A stretch of DNA of 64,000 bases, taken from Mesobacillus jeotgali. Its GTDB lineage: Bacteria > Bacillota > Bacilli > Bacillales > Cytobacillaceae. This document shows, in pieces, positions 34,109 to 42,831 of the stretch; position 1 is the stretch's first letter; the number at the start of each line of letters is the position of its first letter. The translations under genes and the position numbers were made by a program. Where the stretch lies: assembly GCF_002874535.1 (NCBI RefSeq), contig NZ_CP025025.1:1907526-1971525 (forward strand), written 5' to 3'. The notes under the pieces were generated by a model that saw nothing but the letters and a program-made list of their open reading frames with translations, had not been told where the DNA came from and did not search any database.

Positions 34109-34843
34109 TTATTGGGCAGAGAAACCACCGTCAATGACCAGTTCAGCCCCTGTGATGTAAGAAGCATCATCTGAAGCCAGGAACAATACAGCGCGTGCCA
34201 CGTCATCAGCATGACCAAGTCGTTGCAAAGGTGTGGCCATAATCAAGCGCTGTACAACCTCACTGGATTCTGACAAGTTTTCCGTCATAGGTGTTTGGAT
34301 AACACCAGGGAATACAGTATTCACGCGAATTCCAAATCTGCCATAGGCCGTGCTTGCTGCACGGGAGATGGATCGAACGGCACCTTTTGATGCGGTGTAC
34401 GTATTCACTCCCAAACCAACCATCGCGGTATAACTTGAAATATTCACAACAGCACCTTTGTTTTGCTTCACCATATGTGGGAGCACATGCTTCATGCCAG
34501 CAAACGGACCAAAGCCATTAATCCGCATCATCAAATCCCAATCTTCAATCGTAGTTTCGTCCATCTGCTTTTCAGTTGAAATACCGGCATTATTGATCAG
34601 GATATCAATTATTCCATGATCAGCAATGATCTCATCCACTGCCTTTTTCCAATCATCCTCAGACATTACATTCAACAATTTACCCTCAATTGATTCATGC
34701 TGACTGACTATATCAAGCAGTTCCTTATTAATATCAGCGGCAATGACATAAGCCCCTTCTTCAACAAAGAGCTCAGACATTCTTTTTCCCATACCTGAAG
34801 CTCCACCAGTAACTAGAACAATCTTATTATCAAATTTCCCCAT
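34109..34843 (-). CDS. Short-chain dehydrogenase/reductase (SDR)
   Basis: The classical SDR layout has the cofactor loop TGGASGMGK (about 12-20), ADIN after the second strand (an Asp that suggests NAD preference), the NNAG motif LINNAGIS and the catalytic set Ser in NISSYTAM with YTASK (Tyr and Lys). The end LVIDGG is typical. It is 244 residues. The oxidised alcohol or ketone substrate is unknown. Its promoter carries a perfect 20-bp palindrome across the -35 box, so it is likely repressed until an inducer arrives. Confidence 0.94.
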   Translation of the reverse strand: MGKFDNKIVLVTGGASGMGKRMSELFVEEGAYVIAADINKELLDIVSQHESIEGKLLNVMSEDDWKKAVDEIIADHGIIDILINNAGISTEKQMDETTIEDWDLMMRINGFGPFAGMKHVLPHMVKQNKGAVVNISSYTAMVGLGVNTYTASKGAVRSISRAASTAYGRFGIRVNTVFPGVIQTPMTENLSESSEVVQRLIMATPLQRLGHADDVARAVLFLASDDASYITGAELVIDGGFSAQ

Positions 34844-34875
34844 TGAAAATCCTCCCCTTTGGTTTGTTCACTCAT

Positions 34876-34909
34876 ATTATATAATGATTATTACTTTGCG
34901 CAAAGTAAT
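34876..34909 (-). promoter_or_regulatory. SDR promoter with a perfect 20-bp palindromic operator
   Basis: On the minus strand a TATAAT -10 (34881-34876) lies 17 bp from a TTTGCG -35 (34904-34899). The sequence ATTACTTTGCGCAAAGTAAT at 34890-34909 is a perfect palindrome that covers the -35. A dimeric repressor bound there would block RNA polymerase. The repressor family cannot be told from the site alone. Confidence 0.75.
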
Positions 34910-35235
34910 ATGTTTTTCCAATATTAGCAAAAAGATGTGATGGTGGTTTTTTATTCTGGCAGGTACACTTTACACACTATGAAGCCGTTGCATTGGAGAG
35001 CAAAACACTTGGGGGAAAAGGCTTTTTTGTGGTTTGATGTCATAACTTTTTAGGGTTAGATTCGATAATTTCTCCTTAAGACTTTAATGAAATCTAATAC
35101 TTTACACTTCTAACAAAGGATTTGTTGATATAAAGTTAATATTGGAATTTACTATTTACAATAGGTTAATAACGTTAATTTATGTTACCATTTTGAGATA
35201 TAAACAATATGAAACTTTTTTAGGAGAGTCCTGAA

Positions 35236-36174
35236 ATGAAACAAAAAATGAATTATTTCATTTTACTCTTAACGACCATCTTCATTGTTGGTTGTACCAG
35301 CGTAGATGATCCATCCAAAACAGATGGAAAAAAAGATTCACAAGAAGTAACTACAGTTAACACAAACGAAGATCGTGAAAAAGAAGAAGCGACCAATACG
35401 GTGGATGATGAACAAGCAGCAGAGGAAACAGCAACCAACCCCCATAATGAACTGTTCCCTGGATACAAGCTTATTGAAGTTGATGGTGGTGATTTGTCTG
35501 GGTATCGTGAACCAAACGTCGTCGTTGACATTGGTTTTGGAGACCGGGAATATTGGGCATTTACCAATGAATACGGGCAACTAGTACGTGTCATTGCTGA
35601 CGAAATCATTCTCCAAGATGACCGTAACGAACCTGTATTATCTTCTGGCAGATACTACTCTGATGAAGCAAAGGTTCCCGGTGTCGTAAGTGACGTTTTA
35701 GATGAAGGGCATGTGATTGCTGATTCTCTCGGAGGGGTATCGAATGCATACAATATTACCCCTCAAGATAGCGCACTCAACCGACATGGTGATCAAGCTT
35801 ATATGGAAGAAGTGATCCGTAAAGCAGGCGGAGCCACTCATTTTGAAGCAATCATCACATACCCGAATAAGCAAACGCAGATTCCTTCAAGTTATAAGTA
35901 TACTTATACAATAATGGGTAACGAAATTGTTGATGAATTTGACAATGTGAACCCTGAGGTAGTAAATAAATCAACCGGTTCAACAGGAAGTAAGCCTTCC
36001 GATTCAACCAGTTCAAACACAAACGGTGATATTTCAAGCGTTGATACAAACGGTAATGGACAGGTGACGATTAAAGAAGCAAAAGCCGCTGGTTTCAGCA
36101 TGCCGATCACGAGTGATCATTGGTTATACCCGTATATGGACGATCGTGATAATGATGGTACGGTTGGAGAGTAA
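35236..36174 (+). CDS. Lipoprotein DNA/RNA non-specific endonuclease with excalibur-like tail
   Basis: A signal peptide ends in the lipobox IVGC (Cys20), followed by a disordered acidic linker (25-70). The nuclease domain (about 75-235) is of the NucA/Endonuclease_NS_2 type: DEGHVIADSLGG carries the catalytic His, and NITPQDSALNRHG carries the metal-binding Asn. A Ser/Thr-rich linker follows. The C-terminus (about 270-312) has two EF-hand-like loops, DTNGNGQVTIKEAK and DRDNDGTVGE, the second like an excalibur motif but with Gly in place of the usual Cys. It probably degrades nucleic acid outside the cell. An AGGAG site precedes the ATG; a terminator follows. Confidence 0.9.
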   Translation: MKQKMNYFILLLTTIFIVGCTSVDDPSKTDGKKDSQEVTTVNTNEDREKEEATNTVDDEQAAEETATNPHNELFPGYKLIEVDGGDLSGYREPNVVVDIGFGDREYWAFTNEYGQLVRVIADEIILQDDRNEPVLSSGRYYSDEAKVPGVVSDVLDEGHVIADSLGGVSNAYNITPQDSALNRHGDQAYMEEVIRKAGGATHFEAIITYPNKQTQIPSSYKYTYTIMGNEIVDEFDNVNPEVVNKSTGSTGSKPSDSTSSNTNGDISSVDTNGNGQVTIKEAKAAGFSMPITSDHWLYPYMDDRDNDGTVGE

Positions 36175-36273
36175 GTCCCTAGAAAGTAGCCCAATTCAGA
36201 AATATAGATTGTTTGGAAAAACAGATTAAGGTGGCAGCCAAGCAGCCCCTTAACATAATACTGTTTAAATGGA

Positions 36274-36300
36274 GCGACAGCTATAGGTTGTCGTTTTTTT
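36274..36300 (+). terminator. Rho-independent terminator after the nuclease gene
   Basis: A CGACA / TGTCG stem is followed by seven T residues, about 100 bp after the stop codon. Confidence 0.7.
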
Positions 36301-36403
36301 GTTATTCGGCATAAATGTTGGACAAGGTAAACAAATGGTCATTATAGTGCGTGGTTAGCACTTTCCCTTAGGTATCTAATGGTTGTAAAAAGGAGTAACC
36401 GCC

Positions 36404-36706
36404 TTGGAAGAGAAACAGCCCATTAGATTCGGCCATAAACTAAAAATGTTACGTAAAAAACAATTCCTAAGCCAAGAAGATTTAGAAGAATTAAGCAAAC
36501 TTGACAGAAAATACATAAGCAATCTAGAGAATGATGTATCCAGTCCGACGCTATCTACATTGTACAAACTAGCCGCAGCATTCGGCATAACATTTTTGGA
36601 ACTCGCTCAGGAAATAGATGAAGTAGAAGAAAACCAAAATTACCTTATCAGCTCCACAAAAGAAGTTGAAGATATAAAGGCTATGCAAAAAAATAAGAAG
36701 CGGTAG
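36404..36706 (+). CDS. XRE-family helix-turn-helix regulator (100 aa)
   Basis: The HTH (about residues 9-62) reads FGHKLKMLRKKQFLSQEDLE, then LDRKYISNLENDVSSPTLST. It has the XRE/Cro fold with a short acidic C-terminal helix. The start is a TTG after AAAAGGAGT. Such single-domain proteins are common next to restriction-modification and other defence genes, where they act as controllers. This one is followed 24 bp later by a small gene and lies 660 bp before the McrBC-like cluster, but a terminator between them argues against one transcript. Confidence 0.9.
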   Translation: MEEKQPIRFGHKLKMLRKKQFLSQEDLEELSKLDRKYISNLENDVSSPTLSTLYKLAAAFGITFLELAQEIDEVEENQNYLISSTKEVEDIKAMQKNKKR

Positions 36707-36730
36707 ATTCCTATCCCACTGGAGGTAACT

Positions 36731-36967
36731 ATGCAGACCATAGATTTTATTGATCGAAGAGTTTCCCGGTTCATGAATGAGTATAACGATGAGATTGAGA
36801 TGGAAATCATTAAGTATCCAGATCATTACAAAGTAGTTGTTACGATATGTCAGGAGGAGCTACCGTTTAAGGATTTTATAGGTATTGGGACCGATCGGAG
36901 GAGTGCGAGGAGAGCGGCTAGGAAGGCTTTAAAAAGTGTATATTTTGAAGCGTATAGTGAGGAATAG
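36731..36967 (+). CDS. Small basic-tailed protein, unknown (78 aa)
   Basis: It sits 24 bp after the XRE regulator with its own TGGAGGTAA ribosome site, so both are in one operon. The chain has a beta-like middle (MEIIKYPDHYKVVVTICQEE) and a C-terminal basic helix (TDRRSARRAARKALKSVYF). This beta-beta-alpha order recalls part of a dsRNA-binding-type fold, and the arginines suggest nucleic acid binding. No family was recognised. A role with the XRE protein as regulator partner is inferred from the operon. Confidence 0.72.
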   Translation: MQTIDFIDRRVSRFMNEYNDEIEMEIIKYPDHYKVVVTICQEELPFKDFIGIGTDRRSARRAARKALKSVYFEAYSEE

Positions 36968-37046
36968 AATAACTAACCTATTTAGGCTATACAAAACGTT
37001 GCACAATTTGTAGTCGCGTCAAGAATTAAACTATGATAAATGTTAG

Positions 37047-37082
37047 AGCCTTATCCATTTTTGATGGATAAGGCTTTTTTAA
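37047..37082 (+). terminator. Rho-independent terminator after the XRE operon
   Basis: A perfect 12-bp stem (AGCCTTATCCAT / ATGGATAAGGCT) is followed by TTTTTT. It separates the XRE operon from the defence cluster. Confidence 0.93.
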
Positions 37083-37319
37083 GTAGAGACAGTTCACTAA
37101 TGTAATGATTCAATTCACCATTGAAACACAATTGCGTAACTGTGTCTCCAATAACCTCGTTCAGAAAGATTAACTATCACTTTTATTAAAGGGTTTCACA
37201 TCCTTAACTTTATCCAAATAATCAATGTCGAACCTTGTAAAATATAGTAAAATATTAAGGTGTATTGTAATAAGCATGTATGTAGGAGGATAGAATGTAA
37301 GATTAATTTTAAGAGTTTT

Positions 37320-37337
37320 TAGAGATTAATAAAGTCT
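37320..37337 (+). promoter_or_regulatory. Promoter-region element shared with the accessory sigma gene
   Basis: TAGAGATTAATAAAGTCT lies 31 bp before the first gene of the McrBC-like operon and nearly repeats TAGAATTAATAAAGTTT before the sigma factor gene at 53688. In AT-rich DNA a shared 11-mer can be chance. Its placement near the start codon of both transcripts makes it worth testing as a common promoter or operator. Confidence 0.3.
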
Positions 37338-37367
37338 ATTATATTGAACTTAGAAGGGGGTAATGAA

Positions 37368-38522
37368 ATGACAGAGAAAGATTTATGGAAATGGATTCTT
37401 GATAATTTTTCTGATAACGGTGTTGCTTCGATTGGACGAAATCTCGGATTGAAAATTCCTGGATTTCGGCAGATCAATCCACAACTTAAAAATTTTAAAG
37501 TTTTGAGACCGAAACTTATAAATGAAGCACTTTCTCCAAATAACCTTAGTGATTTAAGGGGATTTTTTAATTCGGTAGCTGAGGGAGACGAGAAATTTTT
37601 ACAGCATAGAGGGAAAAGTAAGGCAGAGTTACAATCATTAATGGAAGAAGAGATAACTCCTTCTATATTACTTAGTGTTATGCTCTCTAGTGATGATGAG
37701 AATGATATCAATAATGCTTTGGAGCTAGCTGAACAGTTGATTGAAGAAGGAAAACTCGATCAGATGGAAAAATATGCTGAGGAGAACTTCGGAGATGAAG
37801 AGGGGACCGAAGAAGAGGTAGAATCGAAACCTTTAGTAAAAGATGAAGACGTAATACAGCTACAGCAAAAAATTGCCGCGCTGGAAAAGAAATTAGTCAA
37901 ATCTGAGCAAAAAAATGAAGAGTTAAAAGCAAAGTTAACCGACGTGCAGAATGCTCTTAACTCAGAGAAGAAGGCCTGGAAAGAAGAGAAGAAGGGACTT
38001 ACTCAGGAAATACATACCCTAAAAAGTCAGCAGGGGGGATTAAAAAGTTCTGCAGAGTCAGCTTATGCTGAGAGAGATTCAATGGAGAAGAAAATGGAAC
38101 AGCAAAAGGCCATCATGAAAAAGAAGGATGAGGAAATCTCAAGGCTGAATGCTGTAATCTTAAATTTTAAAACCCAGCAAAAGAACAATCTTGAAGAACA
38201 AAGTGTTGTAGCGGAATCTGTAAATGCAGGACAAGAACAGCTTTTAATACAAGAAGAGAACAGAATTAATGTTGCAGTTATCGGAGATCCAAAGAATTCT
38301 AGGGTGCAACGGTACAATAAATTTAACCTGAATATTATTGAGTCTTCGGATATCGAAGAAGAAAAACAAAAAGATATTGTAGAAGCAGCCGACCAAATCT
38401 GGCTTTTAACTTACAAAATTCCAAGAAGTGTTCAAAAGCGTTTAAAGACGGTTTTCAAAGATAGAGACACTCAGGAATTTGCTACTTTTATAGACTTAGA
38501 GAATCATATGCAGAAAGGGTAG
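37368..38522 (+). CDS. Coiled-coil protein of the McrBC-like defence operon
   Basis: Residues 1-105 form a helical N-terminal domain (WKWILDNFSDNGVASIGRNL). An acidic linker follows, then a long coiled coil (about 165-285, LQQKIAALEKKLVKSEQKNE). The last 85 residues (about 300-384) form a small Rossmann-like domain (INVAVIGDPKNSRVQRYNK, then AADQIWLLTYKIPRSVQKRL), which recalls DUF2325-type domains. The ATG at 37368 is used because GGGGGT lies just upstream. It is 6 bp before the McrB-like gene. In CoCoNuT-type McrBC relatives, coiled-coil proteins accompany McrB/McrC; by analogy this may be the target-sensing or scaffold part. Confidence 0.8.
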   Translation: MTEKDLWKWILDNFSDNGVASIGRNLGLKIPGFRQINPQLKNFKVLRPKLINEALSPNNLSDLRGFFNSVAEGDEKFLQHRGKSKAELQSLMEEEITPSILLSVMLSSDDENDINNALELAEQLIEEGKLDQMEKYAEENFGDEEGTEEEVESKPLVKDEDVIQLQQKIAALEKKLVKSEQKNEELKAKLTDVQNALNSEKKAWKEEKKGLTQEIHTLKSQQGGLKSSAESAYAERDSMEKKMEQQKAIMKKKDEEISRLNAVILNFKTQQKNNLEEQSVVAESVNAGQEQLLIQEENRINVAVIGDPKNSRVQRYNKFNLNIIESSDIEEEKQKDIVEAADQIWLLTYKIPRSVQKRLKTVFKDRDTQEFATFIDLENHMQKG

Positions 38523-38528
38523 ATTCAA

Positions 38529-40577
38529 ATGAACAAATCATGGAACATTGATGTAGTGGGAATATTGGCAGATGAGGAATATGTGCTAAATACTATTGAT
38601 AAGCAAGCCGTTTATATTAATAGCCAGAACGTAATCCAGTTTTTCGTTAAAATTATTTCAGAAGAACCGGAGAGCTTTCCAAATATAAAATTAGTAACTT
38701 GCTATGCAACTGATCTCGAAAGATGGGGTTTTGAAGACAATTATCATGATCATCCGATTGATCGAATTCGGGCATTACAGGACTTTCTTCAAGATAATTT
38801 AGTTGTTTTCAAGCCGCAGCGCAAGGTTCTATACGACCATACGGAAGTTTACGTAGGACGAGAAATCAGATTGATTCCAAAATCAGAAAGCTTCCACAAT
38901 GGAGTTTCCTTGGTTCCGCTCCCTGTGTTCAGTGAAGAAGAGCATGGAAATTCATATTCAGAGTTCCTAGACCGGCTGCAAAATCGTAAGTATATTGGCC
39001 GAGTGGACAATGTGACAAGTGAAGCGAATGATACTCCAAAATACATCCTATGGAAAAATGAAGAGGAAGAATATCGAGTTTATGGGGAATTCACGGGCCA
39101 CCATTATGCACATGGAGGGTTCGCTTTCTCTTCTAATGATTCCATTCGTACGATGCCATTCAATGATCAATGGCTTGATGATTGCTATGATTATGGTGAG
39201 AATGTTATGTTTGTCACCTTTGAGGTCTTCTCTGAAATTGCCGAAATGATTCCTTCTGCAGAGCAGCTTAATGAGTCGATAGGAAAAGTTAAAAGTGATG
39301 TGGAAGAGGCAGCAGGGCAGGTTGCTGCAAGTCTAGTTGCAGAACCTCCTACTCTAAAAAAGCAAGAGGAAAAAAAGCCTGTCACTCAAGTACATCCTGA
39401 ACCGGAAAGAAAGCCAGAACCACATATATCTACTGAATCTGAACAAACAGAAGAAAGATTGATGGATGAATTTGTTCAGGTAACTCGAGAACAAGGCCTG
39501 CTATATGATTTGACGGACCTGTACAACTTTCATACAGCCATGAAATCATCCAACCTTGTTATTTTAGCGGGTATGAGCGGAACAGGAAAATCGAAGCTAG
39601 TTCAGGCGTACGCCAAGGCTCTTGGTCTGTTTGACAGTCACCAGATGACATTCATTCCGGTAAGGCCAGCATGGACGGATGATGCAGATCTAATAGGATA
39701 TGCAGATACACTTCACATGGTATACCGACCTGGGGATTCAGGTTTAATTAATGCTTTGATGAGCGCAAAGGAAAATAAGAAAAAGCTTCATATCATTTGT
39801 TTCGATGAGATGAATCTTGCGAGAGTCGAACATTACTTCTCACAATTCTTGTCCGTCCTGGAAAACGAATCAGGTCCCCGCAGGGTTCTGAGACTTTATA
39901 ACGATGATTTAGAGAATAGACTTTATAATTCGGCACAATATCCGCCTGTCATCCCGATTGGTGACAATGTCGTATTTGTTGGTACAGTCAACCTTGACGA
40001 GTCAACATACCATTTCTCAGACAAAGTACTGGACCGTGCTAATGTCATTTCTTTGAATGTACTTCCTTTCGAGAATTTAAGGACACTTTCTGAAGAAAAC
40101 AAAAATGCAGCCGAGGAAAAACGTGGGCCGCTTAAGAAAGAAAAAGAGTCAGTCACGTTCGAGATTTATGACAGCTTTAGAAACAATAACCGTGACATCC
40201 AGTTGTCAGAGCAGGAGCTTTCACTCCTATGGGAAATCCACCAGGAACTGCAAAGCGTTAATAAAAATATCGGAGCTGGACCGAGAATTGTACGTCAGAT
40301 TGACATGTATCTGAAAAATCTGCCGAACAATGAAGCTCTATCAAGGCAGAATGCGCTCGATTTGCAAATCGTCCAGCGGATCATGACCAAGGTTAGGGGA
40401 CCGGAAGAGCAATTGAAGAAGTTCCTCGGAACGTATGACGCTATCAATGACACAGTTACAGATAGCAAGTTGGCAGACATCCTTGATACCTTCCATGATG
40501 TCTCTGAATTCTATGAAACGAGAAACCTGATCATTCAAAAGGCGAAAGAGTTGAAGTTCAATGGATATACTCTCTGA
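38529..40577 (+). CDS. McrB-like AAA+ NTPase
   Basis: The AAA+ domain occupies about residues 320-560: Walker A GMSGTGKS (348-355), Walker B HIICFDEMN (Asp426/Glu427), sensor GTVNLDEST (485-493), the counterpart of the McrB signature MNTADRS, and a possible Arg finger LDRAN. The N-terminal 320 residues are of unknown type and should be the target-recognition part; a charged linker (about 270-310) joins them. McrB motors hydrolyse GTP (or ATP) and move DNA or RNA to the McrC nuclease. It overlaps the nuclease gene by 17 bp. E. coli McrB has 459 residues, so this N-terminus is much larger. Confidence 0.92.
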   Translation: MNKSWNIDVVGILADEEYVLNTIDKQAVYINSQNVIQFFVKIISEEPESFPNIKLVTCYATDLERWGFEDNYHDHPIDRIRALQDFLQDNLVVFKPQRKVLYDHTEVYVGREIRLIPKSESFHNGVSLVPLPVFSEEEHGNSYSEFLDRLQNRKYIGRVDNVTSEANDTPKYILWKNEEEEYRVYGEFTGHHYAHGGFAFSSNDSIRTMPFNDQWLDDCYDYGENVMFVTFEVFSEIAEMIPSAEQLNESIGKVKSDVEEAAGQVAASLVAEPPTLKKQEEKKPVTQVHPEPERKPEPHISTESEQTEERLMDEFVQVTREQGLLYDLTDLYNFHTAMKSSNLVILAGMSGTGKSKLVQAYAKALGLFDSHQMTFIPVRPAWTDDADLIGYADTLHMVYRPGDSGLINALMSAKENKKKLHIICFDEMNLARVEHYFSQFLSVLENESGPRRVLRLYNDDLENRLYNSAQYPPVIPIGDNVVFVGTVNLDESTYHFSDKVLDRANVISLNVLPFENLRTLSEENKNAAEEKRGPLKKEKESVTFEIYDSFRNNNRDIQLSEQELSLLWEIHQELQSVNKNIGAGPRIVRQIDMYLKNLPNNEALSRQNALDLQIVQRIMTKVRGPEEQLKKFLGTYDAINDTVTDSKLADILDTFHDVSEFYETRNLIIQKAKELKFNGYTL

Positions 40578-42384
40578 TGGCTTTGAAGTAATCCTTACAC
40601 AAAAGCGTGGGGAACACGAAGCCCCTTTAAAAATTGAGCACTTCTTCACCAGCGAACTCGATTTTTATGAAAAAAGGGAGGAACGTTACATTGAGGTTAA
40701 AGAAAATATTGAACTTGCAATTGCGTTTCGTTCCAAAAAGAAAAACTCTCGTCTTTATATGGATGGACTGGATACTCTTTCAGAAAGATTACTAGAGGTG
40801 GATCCGCTCGAGGGTGAGGTTTTCCTTGCCCCTTCAGAGCAGCCAGTTACTTTATTCGCAAATAATAATGACTATTATCCGTTGATTCCAGGTTTTTATC
40901 GGATAGTCGTGGATCATGATGATAAACGCTTCTACAGCTGGGTCAAGGTTATACCCAAGCAAATAGAGGAAACTCAGTGGGAAGTAATGAGGAATGAAGT
41001 AGAAAAAGAGCTAAGAGGACTAGCTCGGGATGTCATCCTCAAAAAAACAGGGATGAACACAGGACATGAAGGTATTTCGCAGGGCTTACTGGGTCAGTTC
41101 ATTGTCATCAAAAACCGATTTCCTTCTGTCATGACGGCATTAAGCGATCTGTACAGGAAGGTAAATTATAAAATCAGTAAGGATTATGTCCTTGTTCCCA
41201 AGGAGAAATCTCGGCTGATTGATGAAAGAACAATCCGGCACCGTGTAAGTCACCCGGAAAATGAACATGTCCTGAAAACGCCTGTCAGCGCCATCACCTA
41301 TGACTTACCTGAAAACCAATTTGCAAAAAAGATTATCCAGTCGGTTGCACATACTCTATCGGACTTCATTGAAGCGGTGGACCAGATGGAGTATAGTATC
41401 AAAAACTCAAGTCAATTTGGGGATTTCAGGACACCATTAGAAAAAGACAGGACATTGACTGAGCTTGAAAGATTGAGTGAAATGGCAGGCAAAATGAGGG
41501 CAGCAATCCAGTGGATCAAAACGGCCCCATGGTATGAAGCAGTCGGCAGCTATAAATCTTCTGTTCCTCCATTTATCATGAACAGCGATCCTCGATACAG
41601 AGCGCTTTACCAGCTGTACCGGGAACTGAACAATGAGCAGATCCAGCTAATAATGGATAAGTCTTATTCTTATCAATGGAAGAGGACAGATAAACTTTAT
41701 GAAATTTGGGGCTATATCCAGTTCATTAGAGCTCTTAGCAGTGAAAAAAGCGGATTCACCCCTATCAAAGGATGGGTTTTCAGCGAAAATTTCGATGGCC
41801 AAAAGCTTCTGGTCCCTACACTGCCTTCCGATACTGAAGTTGTATTCCAAAAAGGCGATCTTCGAATTCATTTAGTCTATGAAGCGCTTCTGCCAACACA
41901 AAGCCGTTTGACATCGAAACAAAAGCCGCTCTACACACGCGGTACACATACATGCCCTGACGGACGAATCGATGTTTACAAGAATGACGCCTTCATTGGC
42001 AGTATCATTTTCGATTTTAAGTATAGGCCAAGACACGCAATCTGGAACCAAAATCTGATTTATTCGAACCAGCAAAATAGTGTCATGAAACAACTCGTAA
42101 GCTACGGGGATAACTTACACTCACCGTTCCTGTTCGGGGACGGAACCAACCCATTCCTCTCCGCTTTCAACATTAGTCCTGTACAGGAAGTTTGGGCAAT
42201 CTTCCCGAATCGATATAGGGCTTCAGCAGGCAATCAGAATTACCCAGATCACAAGCTGAGTTTGATTGAACTTACACCAGGATTTGATAACTCGCATCTA
42301 GTTGATAAAGTTGTAGAAACGATAGATAAACTCACACAGCGTAGTGAGCAGATCATGAATATGCTTGAAGCGCAGAGGAGTTAA
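40561..42384 (+). CDS. McrC-like DUF2357/PD-(D/E)xK nuclease
   Basis: The first 380 residues match the DUF2357 layout (WVKVIPKQI, then the long helical part with DLPENQFAKKIIQ). The nuclease (about 370-560) is the PD-(D/E)xK type paired with DUF2357: Glu382 in KLYEIWG, Asp471 in GRIDVYK and the catalytic DFKYR with Asp485 and Lys487. It would cut nucleic acid when driven by the McrB-like motor. The gene starts inside the end of the McrB-like gene, so the products are made together. The operon ends here with a hairpin at 42420. Confidence 0.93.
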   Translation: MDILSDGFEVILTQKRGEHEAPLKIEHFFTSELDFYEKREERYIEVKENIELAIAFRSKKKNSRLYMDGLDTLSERLLEVDPLEGEVFLAPSEQPVTLFANNNDYYPLIPGFYRIVVDHDDKRFYSWVKVIPKQIEETQWEVMRNEVEKELRGLARDVILKKTGMNTGHEGISQGLLGQFIVIKNRFPSVMTALSDLYRKVNYKISKDYVLVPKEKSRLIDERTIRHRVSHPENEHVLKTPVSAITYDLPENQFAKKIIQSVAHTLSDFIEAVDQMEYSIKNSSQFGDFRTPLEKDRTLTELERLSEMAGKMRAAIQWIKTAPWYEAVGSYKSSVPPFIMNSDPRYRALYQLYRELNNEQIQLIMDKSYSYQWKRTDKLYEIWGYIQFIRALSSEKSGFTPIKGWVFSENFDGQKLLVPTLPSDTEVVFQKGDLRIHLVYEALLPTQSRLTSKQKPLYTRGTHTCPDGRIDVYKNDAFIGSIIFDFKYRPRHAIWNQNLIYSNQQNSVMKQLVSYGDNLHSPFLFGDGTNPFLSAFNISPVQEVWAIFPNRYRASAGNQNYPDHKLSLIELTPGFDNSHLVDKVVETIDKLTQRSEQIMNMLEAQRS

Positions 42385-42419
42385 TTTTAAGAGCTGGTGC
42401 CCATTAGAGCAAGAGTTGA

Positions 42420-42450
42420 AAAGGCTGAACCGTTTTTTGGTGCAGCCTTT
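42420..42450 (+). terminator. Probable terminator of the McrBC-like operon
   Basis: AAAGGCTGAACC pairs with GGTGCAGCCTTT (one mismatch) around a T-rich loop. The downstream T run is poor (ATACTTGTTC). Confidence 0.6.
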
Positions 42451-42831
42451 ATACTTGTTCAAGACTATGTGGAAAAATGAGCGCAATATAATAATTTAGA
42501 AATGTATAAATGCATTCCATGCTAGAAACTTGTAATTCATTAAAAACGAGTGAGAAAAATTAAACTCACACAAATAATAAACATTTATGTGTATCATTTG
42601 ATGTTTTACTCAAAACTTGCTTTTTTAAAAAAATTTTGGGAGGGCGTTCCTTCAAATTTATAAAATAAGATTAGTTATTTTATCGAATCCTAAGAGATAT
42701 ACATTCCATATTAGTGAGTTTTAACGATTACGTAGTTTTTCCAAGATTTTGGATATACTTTTATATCCATCTATTTTAGAATAAAGTTAGATTATTTACT
42801 TTTTTATAAAAAATGAGTGGTGGGGAAAAGA
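42451..42831. other. AT-rich gap before the restriction-modification operon
   Basis: The 380 bp are very AT-rich and hold no gene. GGATATA...TATATCC at 42751-42768 is a 7-bp inverted repeat with a 4-base loop and could be an operator or a small hairpin. TAGAATAAAGT at 42777-42787 faintly resembles the elements at 37320 and 53654. Base composition changes clearly here, which suggests the left edge of a separately acquired block. Confidence 0.55.
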
